A DNA stretch of 64,000 bases from an uncultured Eubacterium sp. GTDB taxonomy: Bacteria; Bacillota; Clostridia; Lachnospirales; Lachnospiraceae. The notes beneath the pieces were generated by a model. The model worked only from the letters and a program-made list of their open reading frames with translations, was not told where the DNA came from and ran no database searches. The DNA lies in assembly GCA_910583555.1 (NCBI GenBank), contig CAJTXO010000002.1:95006-159005 (forward strand), read 5' to 3'. Below are positions 17,631 to 26,694 of this stretch, one piece after another (positions within the stretch are counted from its first letter, which is position 1; the number at the start of each line of letters is the position of its first letter). Position numbers and translations under genes: made by a program.

Positions 17631-18926
17631 ATGCAAGGCAGAAAACAATCTTTTATCCGTTTCCTTTTGCTGGGGACACTACTGTTCTGCGGGATGAGCG
17701 CCGTGATAGCGAACACCGTTACCGTAAGCGCGAAGGAGGTCCGTGCGGTCTGGGTTTCTTTTTATGAGTACGAGGGAGCCGGGCTGAAAAATAAGGGCGA
17801 AGAGGAATTCCGGCAGAATGCGGATCAGATGTTTCGGAACATCCGCGACAACGGGTGCAATACGGTATATTTTCATGTGAGGGCATTTGATGACGCCATC
17901 TGGCCGTCGGACAATTTTGACTTCAGTTCCTATATGGGGGACGATACGCCGTCGTACGATCCGCTCGCTATTTTGATCGAGGCCGCACATAAGTACAAAT
18001 TGTCATTTCACGCCTGGATGAATCCGTACCGGATCACGCAGAAGAAAATATACGATCCCTCGGAGGAATCGACGACGAGCCGCATCCTTCTGGCGGTGCG
18101 GGAAGTGATCGACAATTACAGCGTGGACGGTGTCCACTTTGACGATTACTTTTATCCGTCGAAAGGGCACAAACAGTATTCGAACTATTCCGTCCTTTCC
18201 CCGCAGGAGAAAATGTCCTATACGAACGAGATGGTGAAGGCCGTTTACAATACGGTTAAGCAGAAATCGAACGCGCTTCTATTTGGTATCAGTCCGGCGG
18301 GAAATGTCGAGTACTGCGAGTCGATCGGCGCGGATGTGAAACGGTGGATGAGTGAGTCCGGGTATGTGGATTATATCATTCCGCAGATTTACTGGTCGAA
18401 TGTGTATATGCTCGGAGGGAAGCAGACGAAGCTGTTTGACGACCGGCTGCGCCAGTGGCGGCAGTTAAATACGGCCGGGGTGGACATGTACATCGGGCTC
18501 GGCCTGTACCGGGGAGGAATGAAGGACAGTTCCGATCTGGGCTGGAGCAGGAGTTCCAAAGTGGTAGCCAGCGAGATCAGTAAGGTGAGGAAGAGTTCCG
18601 GCGTTTCGGGATATTCGCTGTTCAGTTATGAGAGTCTCTATAAAAAGGCCTGTCGGAAAGAAGTGAAAAACATGCTCTCACGCATTTCCACCGTGAAGAT
18701 CAAAGCGGCTTCGGGGCGCAAAATGAAGCGGGGACAGCGGGTGAAGCTGACCGCGTCCGTGTGGCCGCTCCGTCTCGGACAGAGTGTGACCTGGAAGTCA
18801 TCAAACCGGAAGATTGCGACGGTATCGAAACGGGGCATTGTGAGAGCGAGGAAAAAGGGAAAGGTAAAGTTGTACGCGAAGAAGGGAAGCCGGAAAGCGG
18901 TGATACAGATCCGGGTCGTATCCTGA
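17631..18926 (+). CDS. Secreted GHL10-type glycoside hydrolase with BIG2 domain
   Basis: A 431-residue secreted protein. Residues 1-~35 form a signal peptide (KQSFIRFLLLGTLLFCGM, cleavage after a VSAK-like site). Residues ~37-335 match the GHL10/DUF187 (YngK-like) family: EVRAVWVSFYEYEG, NTVYFHVRAFDDAIWPS, HAWMNPYRI, DGVHFDDYFYP and DYIIPQIYW. The C-terminal ~75 residues are a basic BIG2 immunoglobulin-like domain (SVTWKSSNRKIATVSKRGIV) that may bind cell wall. ATG 17631 follows GGAGG; the frame extends to GTG 17610 but without a ribosome site. Members act on peptidoglycan or glycans; substrate unproven. TATAAT at 17561-17566 is a likely -10. Confidence 0.88.
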   Translation: MQGRKQSFIRFLLLGTLLFCGMSAVIANTVTVSAKEVRAVWVSFYEYEGAGLKNKGEEEFRQNADQMFRNIRDNGCNTVYFHVRAFDDAIWPSDNFDFSSYMGDDTPSYDPLAILIEAAHKYKLSFHAWMNPYRITQKKIYDPSEESTTSRILLAVREVIDNYSVDGVHFDDYFYPSKGHKQYSNYSVLSPQEKMSYTNEMVKAVYNTVKQKSNALLFGISPAGNVEYCESIGADVKRWMSESGYVDYIIPQIYWSNVYMLGGKQTKLFDDRLRQWRQLNTAGVDMYIGLGLYRGGMKDSSDLGWSRSSKVVASEISKVRKSSGVSGYSLFSYESLYKKACRKEVKNMLSRISTVKIKAASGRKMKRGQRVKLTASVWPLRLGQSVTWKSSNRKIATVSKRGIVRARKKGKVKLYAKKGSRKAVIQIRVVS

Positions 18927-18950
18927 TTTTGAAAGGGCAGAGTGTGAAAA

Positions 18951-19499
18951 TTGATTGAAACATTTGATTATGGGATCTTACAATTGTTCCAGCAGATCCA
19001 CGGCAGTGTGCTGACATCGTTTTTTCAGTTCTTTACATGGATCGGCGAGGGCGGCGCGGTATGGATCGTGGCAGGTGTCGTTCTTCTGTTGCAAAAGGAT
19101 AAACGGAAATACGGGGTCATCGTCATACTGTCGCTGCTGTTCTGCCTTGTTTTTGGTAACGGACTGCTCAAAAACGCGGTAGCGCGGCCGCGGCCTTGCT
19201 GGCGCCATCCAGAGGTGGAAATGCTTATTGCGGTGCCGACTGATTTTTCTTTTCCGTCGGGGCATACATTTTCCTCGTTCGCGGCCGCTGTCTCGATTAC
19301 ATATTGGAATAAAAGGGTTGGCATAGCTGCTTTCATGCTGGCTGTCATGATCGCCTTGTCGAGGATGTACTTTTTTGTCCACTATCCGACTGATATTGCA
19401 GCGGGTGCCGTATTCGGCAGCGCGCTGGCGGCGGTCAGCATTTATATTGTCGAGAGACGGATCGATCATTTGCGCAACAGTGCGCATAATAGTGCATGA
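18951..19499 (+). CDS. PAP2-family membrane phosphatase
   Basis: A 182-residue integral membrane phosphatase starting at TTG 18951. The three acid-phosphatase motifs are KNAVARPRP, FPSGHTFSS and SRMYFFVHYPTDIAAG, set among about five membrane helices. Members dephosphorylate undecaprenyl pyrophosphate or phosphatidate on the outer membrane leaflet. It starts 24 bases after the glycoside hydrolase gene with a weak ribosome site, suggesting cotranscription. Confidence 0.88.
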   Translation: MIETFDYGILQLFQQIHGSVLTSFFQFFTWIGEGGAVWIVAGVVLLLQKDKRKYGVIVILSLLFCLVFGNGLLKNAVARPRPCWRHPEVEMLIAVPTDFSFPSGHTFSSFAAAVSITYWNKRVGIAAFMLAVMIALSRMYFFVHYPTDIAAGAVFGSALAAVSIYIVERRIDHLRNSAHNSA

Positions 19500-19582
19500 T
19501 CGGACAATGAGCGTGCGCGGAGTGAGGGAAGTTATTTTACAGAGAAGCGGCGAAATACATGACAGGTAAAAGGAGGAACAGA

Positions 19583-20263
19583 ATGGCTGTTATTTTAATT
19601 GCAATTGGAATGCTCTTGACCGGGATCGACATTCACGGACAGTTTGGCATTTGGTATCCGGCGTTTCATGTAGAGGGAGCTGTGGGAAAATATGAACTGA
19701 GTGAATCCATCCGGCTGTATACGACGAAAAATATTTTGGGGAATGAGGTGCAGGTGGATTTTCTGCCGGATGTTTTGGGGTGCCTTTTCATCCTAGCCGG
19801 GGTTTGTATGCTCGTCAAATATAACCGGCAGTTTTTGCTGAGTATTCCGTTTATTGTGGCAACGGCTGTTCTCTCGGTGCTTTTGCGCGTCAGCGGTTTT
19901 ATCACGCAGGGGCCGGATCTCGTGATCTGGATCCTGGCCTGCTATTTTCTTCAGATCGCGTGCGAACTTTTTATGGAATATTTTGTCATTTACTGTACGG
20001 CGGGCGCGACCGATGCCCTCGTGAACCAGGCGACGAATACGAGGATGCTGTTCGGCTGGTGGATCACCGTGCTCTGCAGGGTGTACATGTCGTTTTTGAC
20101 GTTTGTCGGGCATTTTGGCGTGAAGCGGTGGTATCAGGTCGTGCTTGGCCTGGCGACGCTTTTTTTCCTCTACCATCTGTTTACGACGCGGAAATACGTG
20201 GGACTTAGCAAGCCGCTGAAAATCGGGGAGAGAAGGTTGCGAAGCAGAAAAGAGAAACTGTGA
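19583..20263 (+). CDS. Polytopic membrane protein of unknown function
   Basis: A 226-residue protein with about five or six hydrophobic helices and a basic tail ending in RRLRSRKEK. I do not recognise the family. The frame is open from ATG 19559, but ATG 19583 follows AGGAGG at 19571-19576 and is preferred. A polar stretch of ~45 residues (HGQFGIWYPAFHVEGAVG and following) between the first two helices looks extracellular. It precedes the Tad-like operon by 123 bases and is separated from it by a putative operator, so membership of that system is uncertain. Confidence 0.7.
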   Translation: MAVILIAIGMLLTGIDIHGQFGIWYPAFHVEGAVGKYELSESIRLYTTKNILGNEVQVDFLPDVLGCLFILAGVCMLVKYNRQFLLSIPFIVATAVLSVLLRVSGFITQGPDLVIWILACYFLQIACELFMEYFVIYCTAGATDALVNQATNTRMLFGWWITVLCRVYMSFLTFVGHFGVKRWYQVVLGLATLFFLYHLFTTRKYVGLSKPLKIGERRLRSRKEKL

Positions 20264-20300
20264 TTTATGTAAAAAGTTATAAAATCAGGATGAAACTTTT

Positions 20301-20344
20301 GTGGATTTGTGACAATTTACAAATCCACGAAAGGATGATATGAT
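20301..20344 (+). promoter_or_regulatory. Promoter and inverted-repeat operator of the Tad-like operon
   Basis: A perfect 10-bp inverted repeat, GTGGATTTGT (20301-20310) and ACAAATCCAC (20319-20328), overlaps TTTACA (20316-20321), which is 17 bases from TATGAT (20339-20344). The arrangement fits a regulator blocking or activating at the -35 element; the repeat could instead be an RNA hairpin if transcription starts farther upstream. Confidence 0.5.
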
Positions 20345-20385
20345 TACTGCATTCCACCAAATAAAATCAAGGAGGGAAGCAGTAA
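20344..20385 (+). promoter_or_regulatory. Inverted repeat around the ribosome site of the Tad-like operon
   Basis: TTACTGC-A-TTCC (20344-20355) is complementary to GGAAGCAGTAA (20375-20385), one base before the TTG start at 20387, and the 3' arm begins inside the GGAGGG ribosome site (20371-20376). If transcribed whole it would fold over the start region and could limit translation. Confidence 0.5.
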
Positions 20386-20386
20386 A

Positions 20387-21289
20387 TTGACAATTGCTTT
20401 TTGGAGCAATTCACCGGGGAAGACAGGCGTTACAGGAAATCTGTCCTGTATCAGCATCGTATCAGCGATGGACCATACGTCAGAGATGGTCTTATTCGAA
20501 AATCATGCAAATATCAACAATCTTGGCAGTACATTTCTAAATCCAAATTCCTATGACAGATTACAGGAGAAACATTCATATTTCGTAGAAAATGGGTTGG
20601 GGAGGATTTTAAGCTATTGTGATATGGGAGATATGGTAAATGCGGGGATGGTATACCGCACATGTCTTTCGGTATTTGACCAGAGGGTGTTCTATCTGCC
20701 GGCCGGCGGAATGAACCAGGATCTCATGGAATACCGGCTAAAAAGACATGCCGGGGACGTGATGGACCTGTTGGAACAGGTATATCCGACCGTTTGCGTG
20801 GACATATCTTCCTCCACTCTTGAGAGTTCCAGAAAAATCTTAAAAGAAGCGGATCTGGTCGTGGTGAACTTAAGTCAGAACGATCAGCAGCTTTCTCATT
20901 TCTTTCGAAATTTTTCAGAAATCCAGAAAAAGGCGTTTTATGTGATAGGAAATTACGATCCTCATTCCGAGATTACAAAACATGATATTGTAAAGCGGTT
21001 TGGCCTGCCGGCGTTCATGGTTGGTACGATTCCGTATAACCGGCGATTTGCGGATGCACTCACGAAAGGAAAAGTCATATCTTTTCTGCTGCGGAATTAC
21101 GCGTGCGGAAAACAAAATGTAAATTACGATTTTATAAGTGCCGTGAAGGAGACGGCGTGCCTGCTCGAGCAGGCAAAACAGGATCGAAGGATCCGGGCGG
21201 AAAAGGACGGTGTGGAGCATGAGAAAAAAGAGAGGACGGGAAAGGTTCGTTTTGACGGGGGCGCTGATCGCGGTAATCCTCCTGAGTAA
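20387..21289 (+). CDS. TadZ/CpaE-like P-loop protein
   Basis: A 300-residue cytoplasmic protein starting at TTG 20387 after AAGGAGGG. The N-terminus MTIAFWSNSPGKTGVTGN is a deviant MinD/ParA-type P-loop, and LVVVNLSQNDQQLSHFF and YVIGNYDPHSEITKHD sit where Walker B and the adenine region are found in such proteins. There is no N-terminal receiver domain as in CpaE. In Tad systems TadZ/CpaE places the machine at a site in the cell. The last 23 residues are encoded in a 71-base overlap with the next gene. Identification rests on the deviant P-loop plus the adjacent CpaF and TadBC genes. Confidence 0.72.
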   Translation: MTIAFWSNSPGKTGVTGNLSCISIVSAMDHTSEMVLFENHANINNLGSTFLNPNSYDRLQEKHSYFVENGLGRILSYCDMGDMVNAGMVYRTCLSVFDQRVFYLPAGGMNQDLMEYRLKRHAGDVMDLLEQVYPTVCVDISSSTLESSRKILKEADLVVVNLSQNDQQLSHFFRNFSEIQKKAFYVIGNYDPHSEITKHDIVKRFGLPAFMVGTIPYNRRFADALTKGKVISFLLRNYACGKQNVNYDFISAVKETACLLEQAKQDRRIRAEKDGVEHEKKERTGKVRFDGGADRGNPPE

Positions 21290-23891
21290 GCTGGCTGGCC
21301 GCGTGGAAACGTGTGACGCAGCGGCAGTCAGTTACGTGAAGACGCTGGGGGAACTGGAGCAGGCGCTCCGCGCGGGCGGAGATCGGACCATTTACTTAAA
21401 AGCAGATATAACTGTCAGCCGTTGCCTGAGTGTGAAAGGCAGTAAGCTGCTGCACGGAGGCGGCGCCTACCGGATCCGCAGGAAGATGGCGGCTGGAAGT
21501 GTGTATAAGGGAACGCTGCTGCAGATGCAGGGAAAGCGGCTGACGCTGCGGGATATTACGATCAACGGCGGCAAGAGCGGTGATGTGAACGGTAAACTGA
21601 TCGAGATCGACACGGGAACCGTCTGTCTGGAAAGCGGGGCGAAGCTGACTGCCAATTACAACGTCTGTTCGTTTACGGATGGCGGCGGCGGTATAACCGT
21701 GCACGCGGGAGGAACGGCGGTGATGAAGCCGGGGAGTGCCATCCGGGATCATCTCACGCTGACCGGAGGGAGCGGCGTTCGCGTCGAGTCCGGCGGGATG
21801 TTCGTGATGGAAGGTGGAACGATTGCGGATAACGCGGTGATTGGCCAGCGCCGGGATTCCGATTTTGACGGGAGAGGCGGCGCGGTGCATAACCGGGGTA
21901 TCGTTTTCCTGCGGGGCGGGACGATCACGGGAAATGCGGCGGCCGGTTATGAAAAGGGCGGCGAGCGCCACGGCGGCTATGGCGGGGCGGTGTACAATCT
22001 GGGTGTGCTCACGATCTCAGGTGGAAGGATCGAGGACAATAAAGCCGCTTTTGCCGGGGGTGCCGTGTATGCGACCGCGGACAGCGTGCTGAATATGAAT
22101 GGCGGTGAGATCAGAGGAAATGCTGCCCCCAATGAGCGCGGCGGCGGGATCTATATGTCTTCCGGAGCGGTGGTAAACGTAAAGGGAGGGAGTATCGCGG
22201 ACAATGAGGCCGCTGACGGCACACAGATCTTTATTGCCAGCAACGCGGTCGGAACATTGAACATGGAAAACGGGAGTATTCGTGGGAGTGGAGATGTTAT
22301 TTATAATAACGGCGGCAGGATGTCCGTTTCGGGCGGCAGGATCCACAGTACACAATGTGCGGTGAAAACGAAAGGAGAGTGCGAGATCCGGGGCGGTGTC
22401 GTTTCAGGCGGCACATATGGGATCCGCTATGCGGGCGGATGGCTCGGTCTCTCGGGGAAGGCGGCGGTCAACTCGGTATTTCTGGCAGGAGACCGGGTGA
22501 TCGAGGCGGATCAGGATATCACTCTTTCACAGCCTTGTGAACTGTGCCCGGAAACGTATCGGGAGGGCCGGAAGCTCGTACAGATCTCTTCCGGGCAGCC
22601 GCCGTCATCGGTCCGGCCTTCCTTTACACTCCGAAAGAGGAAGAGGTTTCTTCTGGAAACGGGAGGAGACGGGCTGTACATCGGCAGGGAAAAGTATAAC
22701 ATCGTTTTCCGGGCGAACGGCGGTCAGGGACAGATGGAAGAGCAGCAGGTGTATGTAGGCGAGAAGGCGGCGCTGCGTACCTGTACGTTTCACAGAGAGG
22801 GGTACGGTTTTGCGGGCTGGGCGCCGGTGGCCGGGACCGTGGTGAGAAGTCCGGATGAGGTTACCTGGCGTGAGGGAGCGGAAGTGAAGGATCTGGGGCA
22901 GAACGGCGATAGGGTCGATCTCTATGCGCTGTGGGTAAAAAAGCCGGCGTTTACGGATGAGTACGGGGATATCGTACTCTATGAGGGCGAGTACGCGGAC
23001 CGGCAGGTGCTTTTATCCGGGATAGGGGTGTCGGATGAGTGTGACGGCGATCTGACGGGGAAGATCAAGATCATTTCGATCTGCCTGCCGGATGGGTCAG
23101 TTCGGCGGGGGGATGGTATGCTGCCGGCGGACGGTGCCCAAACGACCGAAAATGCCCATCTGGCGAATGGCGCCCGGCCGGCGGACATTTTACTTCCGAC
23201 CGGAGGGAAATATATCGGGAGAGGCGAGATCGTCTATAGCGCTGTCAATTCATTTGGCATCCGGTCTGAGTATCGCCGGCGGTATGAGGTGCGGTCAAAC
23301 GGGAAACCGGAGATTGTCATGCGGGACAGATACTATTTTGCCGGGGAATTTACGCCGCAGTGTTTTGAAGAGGCGAAGCAGGATATTTTGTCCCATATGC
23401 GGCTTTGTGATGATGTGGAGTCCGGGAGTCAGCTGGAGAGGAATAAGACCGTGCTGTGGGGCGGACTGGATTTACAGACCGAGGGAGAATATCCGGTGAC
23501 AGTCCGCGTGAAGGATCAGTACGGACACCGCTTTTATATGCCGGAGGGAGTGGAACGGCAGTACGGCACGGGAAAGATTTGTGAGAAAAAGATCAGGGTG
23601 CATGTGGTGAAGCGGGAAAATAACGGCGCGCAGACAGGCCGGAGCGGTTTTGTCAGGTTTATCAGTCCGGCGTATCTGGATACTCTGGATGAGGATTCGG
23701 TCTGGCGGACTGGAGAACACGCGGCGGTGCTGGCGCGTTCACTCCGCACGGATGGCAGCAGCGGTGAGGTGTGGAAAATAAGCGGAGAGGATAAGAGGAA
23801 AATAAAAGCATTTATGAGGGAGAGGGGTGATCCCTTTTCGCAGGAAACAAACAATTTGTTTTGGCAGAGATTTTCCTATATGAGACAGTGA
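21219..23891 (+). CDS. Large secreted beta-helix protein with InlB-type repeat (putative filament-associated adhesin)
   Basis: An 890-residue exported protein. Residues 1-~35 form a signal peptide with a very basic start (MRKKRGRERF). Residues ~40-430 are a right-handed parallel beta-helix with many GG-rich turns such as NGGKSGDVNG, GGTIADNAV and GGGIYMSSG. A Listeria-Bacteroides (InlB B) repeat lies at ~495-560 (FRANGGQGQ, EGYGFAGWAP), then two DUF5011/cadherin-like stretches. There is no LPXTG or C-terminal membrane anchor, so retention may depend on the filament encoded around it. ATG 21219 is chosen over GTG 21210; either way it overlaps the upstream gene by ~70 bases. Confidence 0.8.
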   Translation: MRKKRGRERFVLTGALIAVILLSKLAGRVETCDAAAVSYVKTLGELEQALRAGGDRTIYLKADITVSRCLSVKGSKLLHGGGAYRIRRKMAAGSVYKGTLLQMQGKRLTLRDITINGGKSGDVNGKLIEIDTGTVCLESGAKLTANYNVCSFTDGGGGITVHAGGTAVMKPGSAIRDHLTLTGGSGVRVESGGMFVMEGGTIADNAVIGQRRDSDFDGRGGAVHNRGIVFLRGGTITGNAAAGYEKGGERHGGYGGAVYNLGVLTISGGRIEDNKAAFAGGAVYATADSVLNMNGGEIRGNAAPNERGGGIYMSSGAVVNVKGGSIADNEAADGTQIFIASNAVGTLNMENGSIRGSGDVIYNNGGRMSVSGGRIHSTQCAVKTKGECEIRGGVVSGGTYGIRYAGGWLGLSGKAAVNSVFLAGDRVIEADQDITLSQPCELCPETYREGRKLVQISSGQPPSSVRPSFTLRKRKRFLLETGGDGLYIGREKYNIVFRANGGQGQMEEQQVYVGEKAALRTCTFHREGYGFAGWAPVAGTVVRSPDEVTWREGAEVKDLGQNGDRVDLYALWVKKPAFTDEYGDIVLYEGEYADRQVLLSGIGVSDECDGDLTGKIKIISICLPDGSVRRGDGMLPADGAQTTENAHLANGARPADILLPTGGKYIGRGEIVYSAVNSFGIRSEYRRRYEVRSNGKPEIVMRDRYYFAGEFTPQCFEEAKQDILSHMRLCDDVESGSQLERNKTVLWGGLDLQTEGEYPVTVRVKDQYGHRFYMPEGVERQYGTGKICEKKIRVHVVKRENNGAQTGRSGFVRFISPAYLDTLDEDSVWRTGEHAAVLARSLRTDGSSGEVWKISGEDKRKIKAFMRERGDPFSQETNNLFWQRFSYMRQ

Positions 23892-23907
23892 AAGGAGTAG
23901 ATGAGAT

Positions 23908-24096
23908 ATGACGGAATTTTTGCAGGAATATGGAAAGATCATTGTAGCGGTACTGGTCGTACTGGCGCTGGTGGCGATCGTTATTTTGTTCCGTGATCCG
24001 ATCACGGCGATGTTTACAGGACTGTTCCAGAATTTTTTTGCCGACATGGGACGGGAATCCGGACTGAAGCTTCCAGAGTTCAAGACGGGGAAATAG
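23908..24096 (+). CDS. Small one-helix Flp-like filament subunit 1
   Basis: A 62-residue protein reading MTEFLQEYGKIIVAV, one hydrophobic helix (about 10-28), then a short amphipathic tail ending in PEFKTGK. The E-Y-G followed by a hydrophobic helix is the hallmark of Flp pilins, where EYG lies just after the peptidase site; here the protein begins almost at the mature end and has no leader or Gly cleavage residue. It has a good AAAGGAG ribosome site and sits directly before the CpaF gene. Its position and size suggest the major subunit, which is inference. Confidence 0.75.
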   Translation: MTEFLQEYGKIIVAVLVVLALVAIVILFRDPITAMFTGLFQNFFADMGRESGLKLPEFKTGK

Positions 24097-24121
24097 CGGA
24101 TGAGGACGGAGGTGTGTGCGT

Positions 24122-25204
24122 GTGGAACAATTTGAGAAGAAGTTTCTTTTGAAACGGCAGGATTACGGGGTGCTGTACCCTTATATCGTCTCGGAAAATG
24201 TGACGGATATCAACTGGAATGGAAGGCAGCTCTGGATCGATGATCTGGAGCGGGGCCGCTTTATGGCGGGAGAAGTGCTGGTCGTTGATTTTGTGGAACG
24301 GTTCGCTTCGCTGATCGCGAGCGTCGTAAGCCTGCCGTTCAATAAAAGAAATCCCATTCTGGAGGCGGAGACGGAAGAACTGCGGATCAGTATCGTGCAC
24401 AGTTGTGTGACGAGCGCCGGCATTACGATTTCCCTCCGCAAAATACCAGCAGTCCGAAGGCTGAACAAGGAGAAGATGATTGCGGAGGGGTATTGTGAAA
24501 AGGCGGTGGCGGATTTTTTGGAACATTGTATCCGGGTGCACTGCAACATCGCGATCTGCGGTATGCCGGGCGCCGGCAAGACGGAATTGTTAAAGTACCT
24601 GACGACATTTATTCCCGATTCTGAGCGGGTCATTACGATCGAGGATACGCTTGAAATCCATTATGGCAAGATCAATCCGACGAAGGATTGCGTGGAAATG
24701 AAAGTGGCGGAAAACTTTACGTATACGGCGGCGATCAAGGCCTGCCTGCGCCAGCTGCCGCGGTGGATCATTCTGTCGGAAGCGCGGTCGGAGGAAGTGA
24801 GGTATCTGCTGGAATCGCTCAGTACGGGAACATACGGCCTGACGACGCTGCACACCGATGACGTGAGGAATATCCCGGACCGCATCAAAAATATGGCGGG
24901 CGGGACAATGGACGCGGAGCGGGTGTTAAATGATACCTACCGGTTTATGAATATTGGCATCCTCGTAAAAAGTTCGGTCGGCGGGCAGGGGAATATCACG
25001 AGAAGGATCGAGCAGATCTGCGCGTTTGATCGTGGCGGCGACAGCTATTTGAAAAGTACGAACAAAATGGTCATCCTCGTAGACCAGGGAGAACTTACGG
25101 GAGAGATGCTGCCGGCAAATCTCCGGCGGCGCTTTGAGGAAAAGGGATTGCACTCAGTATTTCTGCCGAAAAAGGCAGGTGGGGACGAACGGAGGGAAAA
25201 ATGA
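24122..25204 (+). CDS. CpaF/TadA-family secretion ATPase
   Basis: A 360-residue type II/IV secretion ATPase. Walker A is GMPGAGKTELL, the Asp box IEDTLEIHYG, Walker B the unusual IILSEARSEEVR (LGEVR in most CpaF proteins) and the His box TTLHTDDV. The frame opens at GTG 24116, but GGAGGTG at 24108-24114 fits GTG 24122. It would hydrolyse ATP on the cytoplasmic face to drive filament extension through the TadBC-like platform, whose ATG overlaps its stop codon (ATGA). Shorter than Proteobacterial CpaF (~450 residues), lacking most of the N-terminal domain. Confidence 0.9.
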   Translation: MEQFEKKFLLKRQDYGVLYPYIVSENVTDINWNGRQLWIDDLERGRFMAGEVLVVDFVERFASLIASVVSLPFNKRNPILEAETEELRISIVHSCVTSAGITISLRKIPAVRRLNKEKMIAEGYCEKAVADFLEHCIRVHCNIAICGMPGAGKTELLKYLTTFIPDSERVITIEDTLEIHYGKINPTKDCVEMKVAENFTYTAAIKACLRQLPRWIILSEARSEEVRYLLESLSTGTYGLTTLHTDDVRNIPDRIKNMAGGTMDAERVLNDTYRFMNIGILVKSSVGGQGNITRRIEQICAFDRGGDSYLKSTNKMVILVDQGELTGEMLPANLRRRFEEKGLHSVFLPKKAGGDERREK

Positions 25205-26508
25205 GAAAGTTAAAACAAAATTATATTTATTTACTGCTAATACCTTTTGTGTTGTGCCTCGTATCGGTGTACGGCCTGAAACTTTTCTTTGCGGCGCCGT
25301 TATTTGCCGCGGGTTGTCTGGCGGCGAGGAAGATCCGGAGGTACCGCCTGGTGCAGAAGGACTATGAATTCTCGTATTTTCAGGTGACGACATATTTGGA
25401 GCAGCTTCTATGCTCGTACCGCCGTCTGGGACATGCGGGGAAGGCGCTGGAGGACTGCGCGCTTCTTTTTGAGGAAGGCACCCCGATGAATGCGGCGCTT
25501 GGCCAGGCGAAGCATATTCTTCTCACGGGAGAGGGCGTGATCGACGGGAGTCTGCTCGACGCCGCGTTTTCTTCCATCGAGCAGGCGTTTGACAGCCGGC
25601 GTATGCGCATCATCCACCGGTTTATAGCGAATAGTGAGAGGACGGGGGCGGAAAGCGGCCGCTCGGCGGATATCCTTCTGGAAGATCTGGAGTTGTGGAA
25701 AAACCGGACCAGGATCTTTCAGCACAAAAAACGGTTTATCAGGATTGAGTGCGGGGTTGCGGCGGTGCTAGCGATGATCCTCTGTTACGTTTCGCGTCTT
25801 TTGACACCGGAGGAATTGGGATTCGACCTGGCCGAGAGCCTCATTTACCAAATATCGACGGTGTGTGTATTGCTATTGTTTCTTGTATTGATCGTGACGA
25901 TCTGTAAAAAACTGACGGGGAGCTGGCTGGATGAAAAGGGGATTCCTGATGAAAAAGAAAGAGAACGGCTGCACAAATCATACCGCATGCTGCGGGGAAA
26001 GGCGTCCCCTCTTTCGAGGCATATGGCGAAACGTATTTTGTCGCGGTATGTCCGCCAGGAGTTTCCGTACTGGCTCCTTCTCACAACGTTATATCTGCAG
26101 TCCGAGAGCAGTTATCAGGCGATCCGTTATTCCGCTGGGGAATGTGATGGGGTGTTGCGGCTCGAATTGGAGCGTTTGTTAGAAGAAATTTACGATTCTC
26201 CCAGAAGCCTGGAGCCATATTTGGATTTTTTCTCTTCCCTCTCCATTCCGGAAGTGCAGTCGGGGATGAAAATCCTCTATTCGGTTCACGCCAATGGATA
26301 TGAAGAGTCCAAAAAGCAGCTGGATTTTCTTGTGGCGCAGAATAACAGGCTGATGGATAAGAGCGAAAGCTACCGCTATTCGAATGTCCTGGCGGGAATG
26401 TCGATGCTGAAACAGCTCCCGATGATCATTTCCTGCCTAAAGCTGCTGGTCGATCTGGTGAACCTGCTGGCCATTACGATGGGGAGTTTTCAGAGTATGC
26501 ACTGGTAA
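25201..26508 (+). CDS. TadB/TadC-like inner-membrane platform protein
   Basis: A 435-residue membrane protein placed where TadB and TadC normally follow CpaF. Two hydrophobic pairs are seen: residues ~8-45 and ~188-240, and a last hydrophobic segment at ~405-428 near MLKQLPMIISCLKLLVDLV. Between them are two cytoplasmic helical regions with loose T2SSF character (LEQLLCSYRRLGHAGKALED; LEEIYDSPRSLEPYLDFFSS). It looks like one protein doing the job of both TadB and TadC. The T2SSF match is weak by eye and relies on position. Confidence 0.7.
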   Translation: MRKLKQNYIYLLLIPFVLCLVSVYGLKLFFAAPLFAAGCLAARKIRRYRLVQKDYEFSYFQVTTYLEQLLCSYRRLGHAGKALEDCALLFEEGTPMNAALGQAKHILLTGEGVIDGSLLDAAFSSIEQAFDSRRMRIIHRFIANSERTGAESGRSADILLEDLELWKNRTRIFQHKKRFIRIECGVAAVLAMILCYVSRLLTPEELGFDLAESLIYQISTVCVLLLFLVLIVTICKKLTGSWLDEKGIPDEKERERLHKSYRMLRGKASPLSRHMAKRILSRYVRQEFPYWLLLTTLYLQSESSYQAIRYSAGECDGVLRLELERLLEEIYDSPRSLEPYLDFFSSLSIPEVQSGMKILYSVHANGYEESKKQLDFLVAQNNRLMDKSESYRYSNVLAGMSMLKQLPMIISCLKLLVDLVNLLAITMGSFQSMHW

Positions 26509-26532
26509 GGGATCGTGAAAGGGGGCGTTGGG

Positions 26533-26622
26533 ATGGAAGAATTTGTAGAGGAATTTGGGGAGGTACTGGTGACAGTTTTATTTGGCATGGTGATCGTCTA
26601 TGTATTTTCCTGTTTAGTGTGA
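26533..26622 (+). CDS. Micro-protein, one-helix Flp-like subunit 2
   Basis: A 29-codon frame (ATG 26533, TGA 26620-26622) reading MEEFVEEFGEVLVTVLFG and ending in a hydrophobic helix with YVFSCLV. Ribosome site AAAGGGGGCG lies 7-14 bases upstream. It shares the E-F-x-x-E-[YF]-G-x-x-[LIV]-V start of the other small proteins in this operon, which supports it as a real gene. It consists of almost nothing but the pilin-like N-terminal helix. Confidence 0.62.
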   Translation: MEEFVEEFGEVLVTVLFGMVIVYVFSCLV

Positions 26623-26694
26623 GGTACGCGCTGAGGTGCGCGCGCAAACTTGGGTTCTATGATGCGCAAAAGGCGTGCGCGAATGGAGGTAAAT

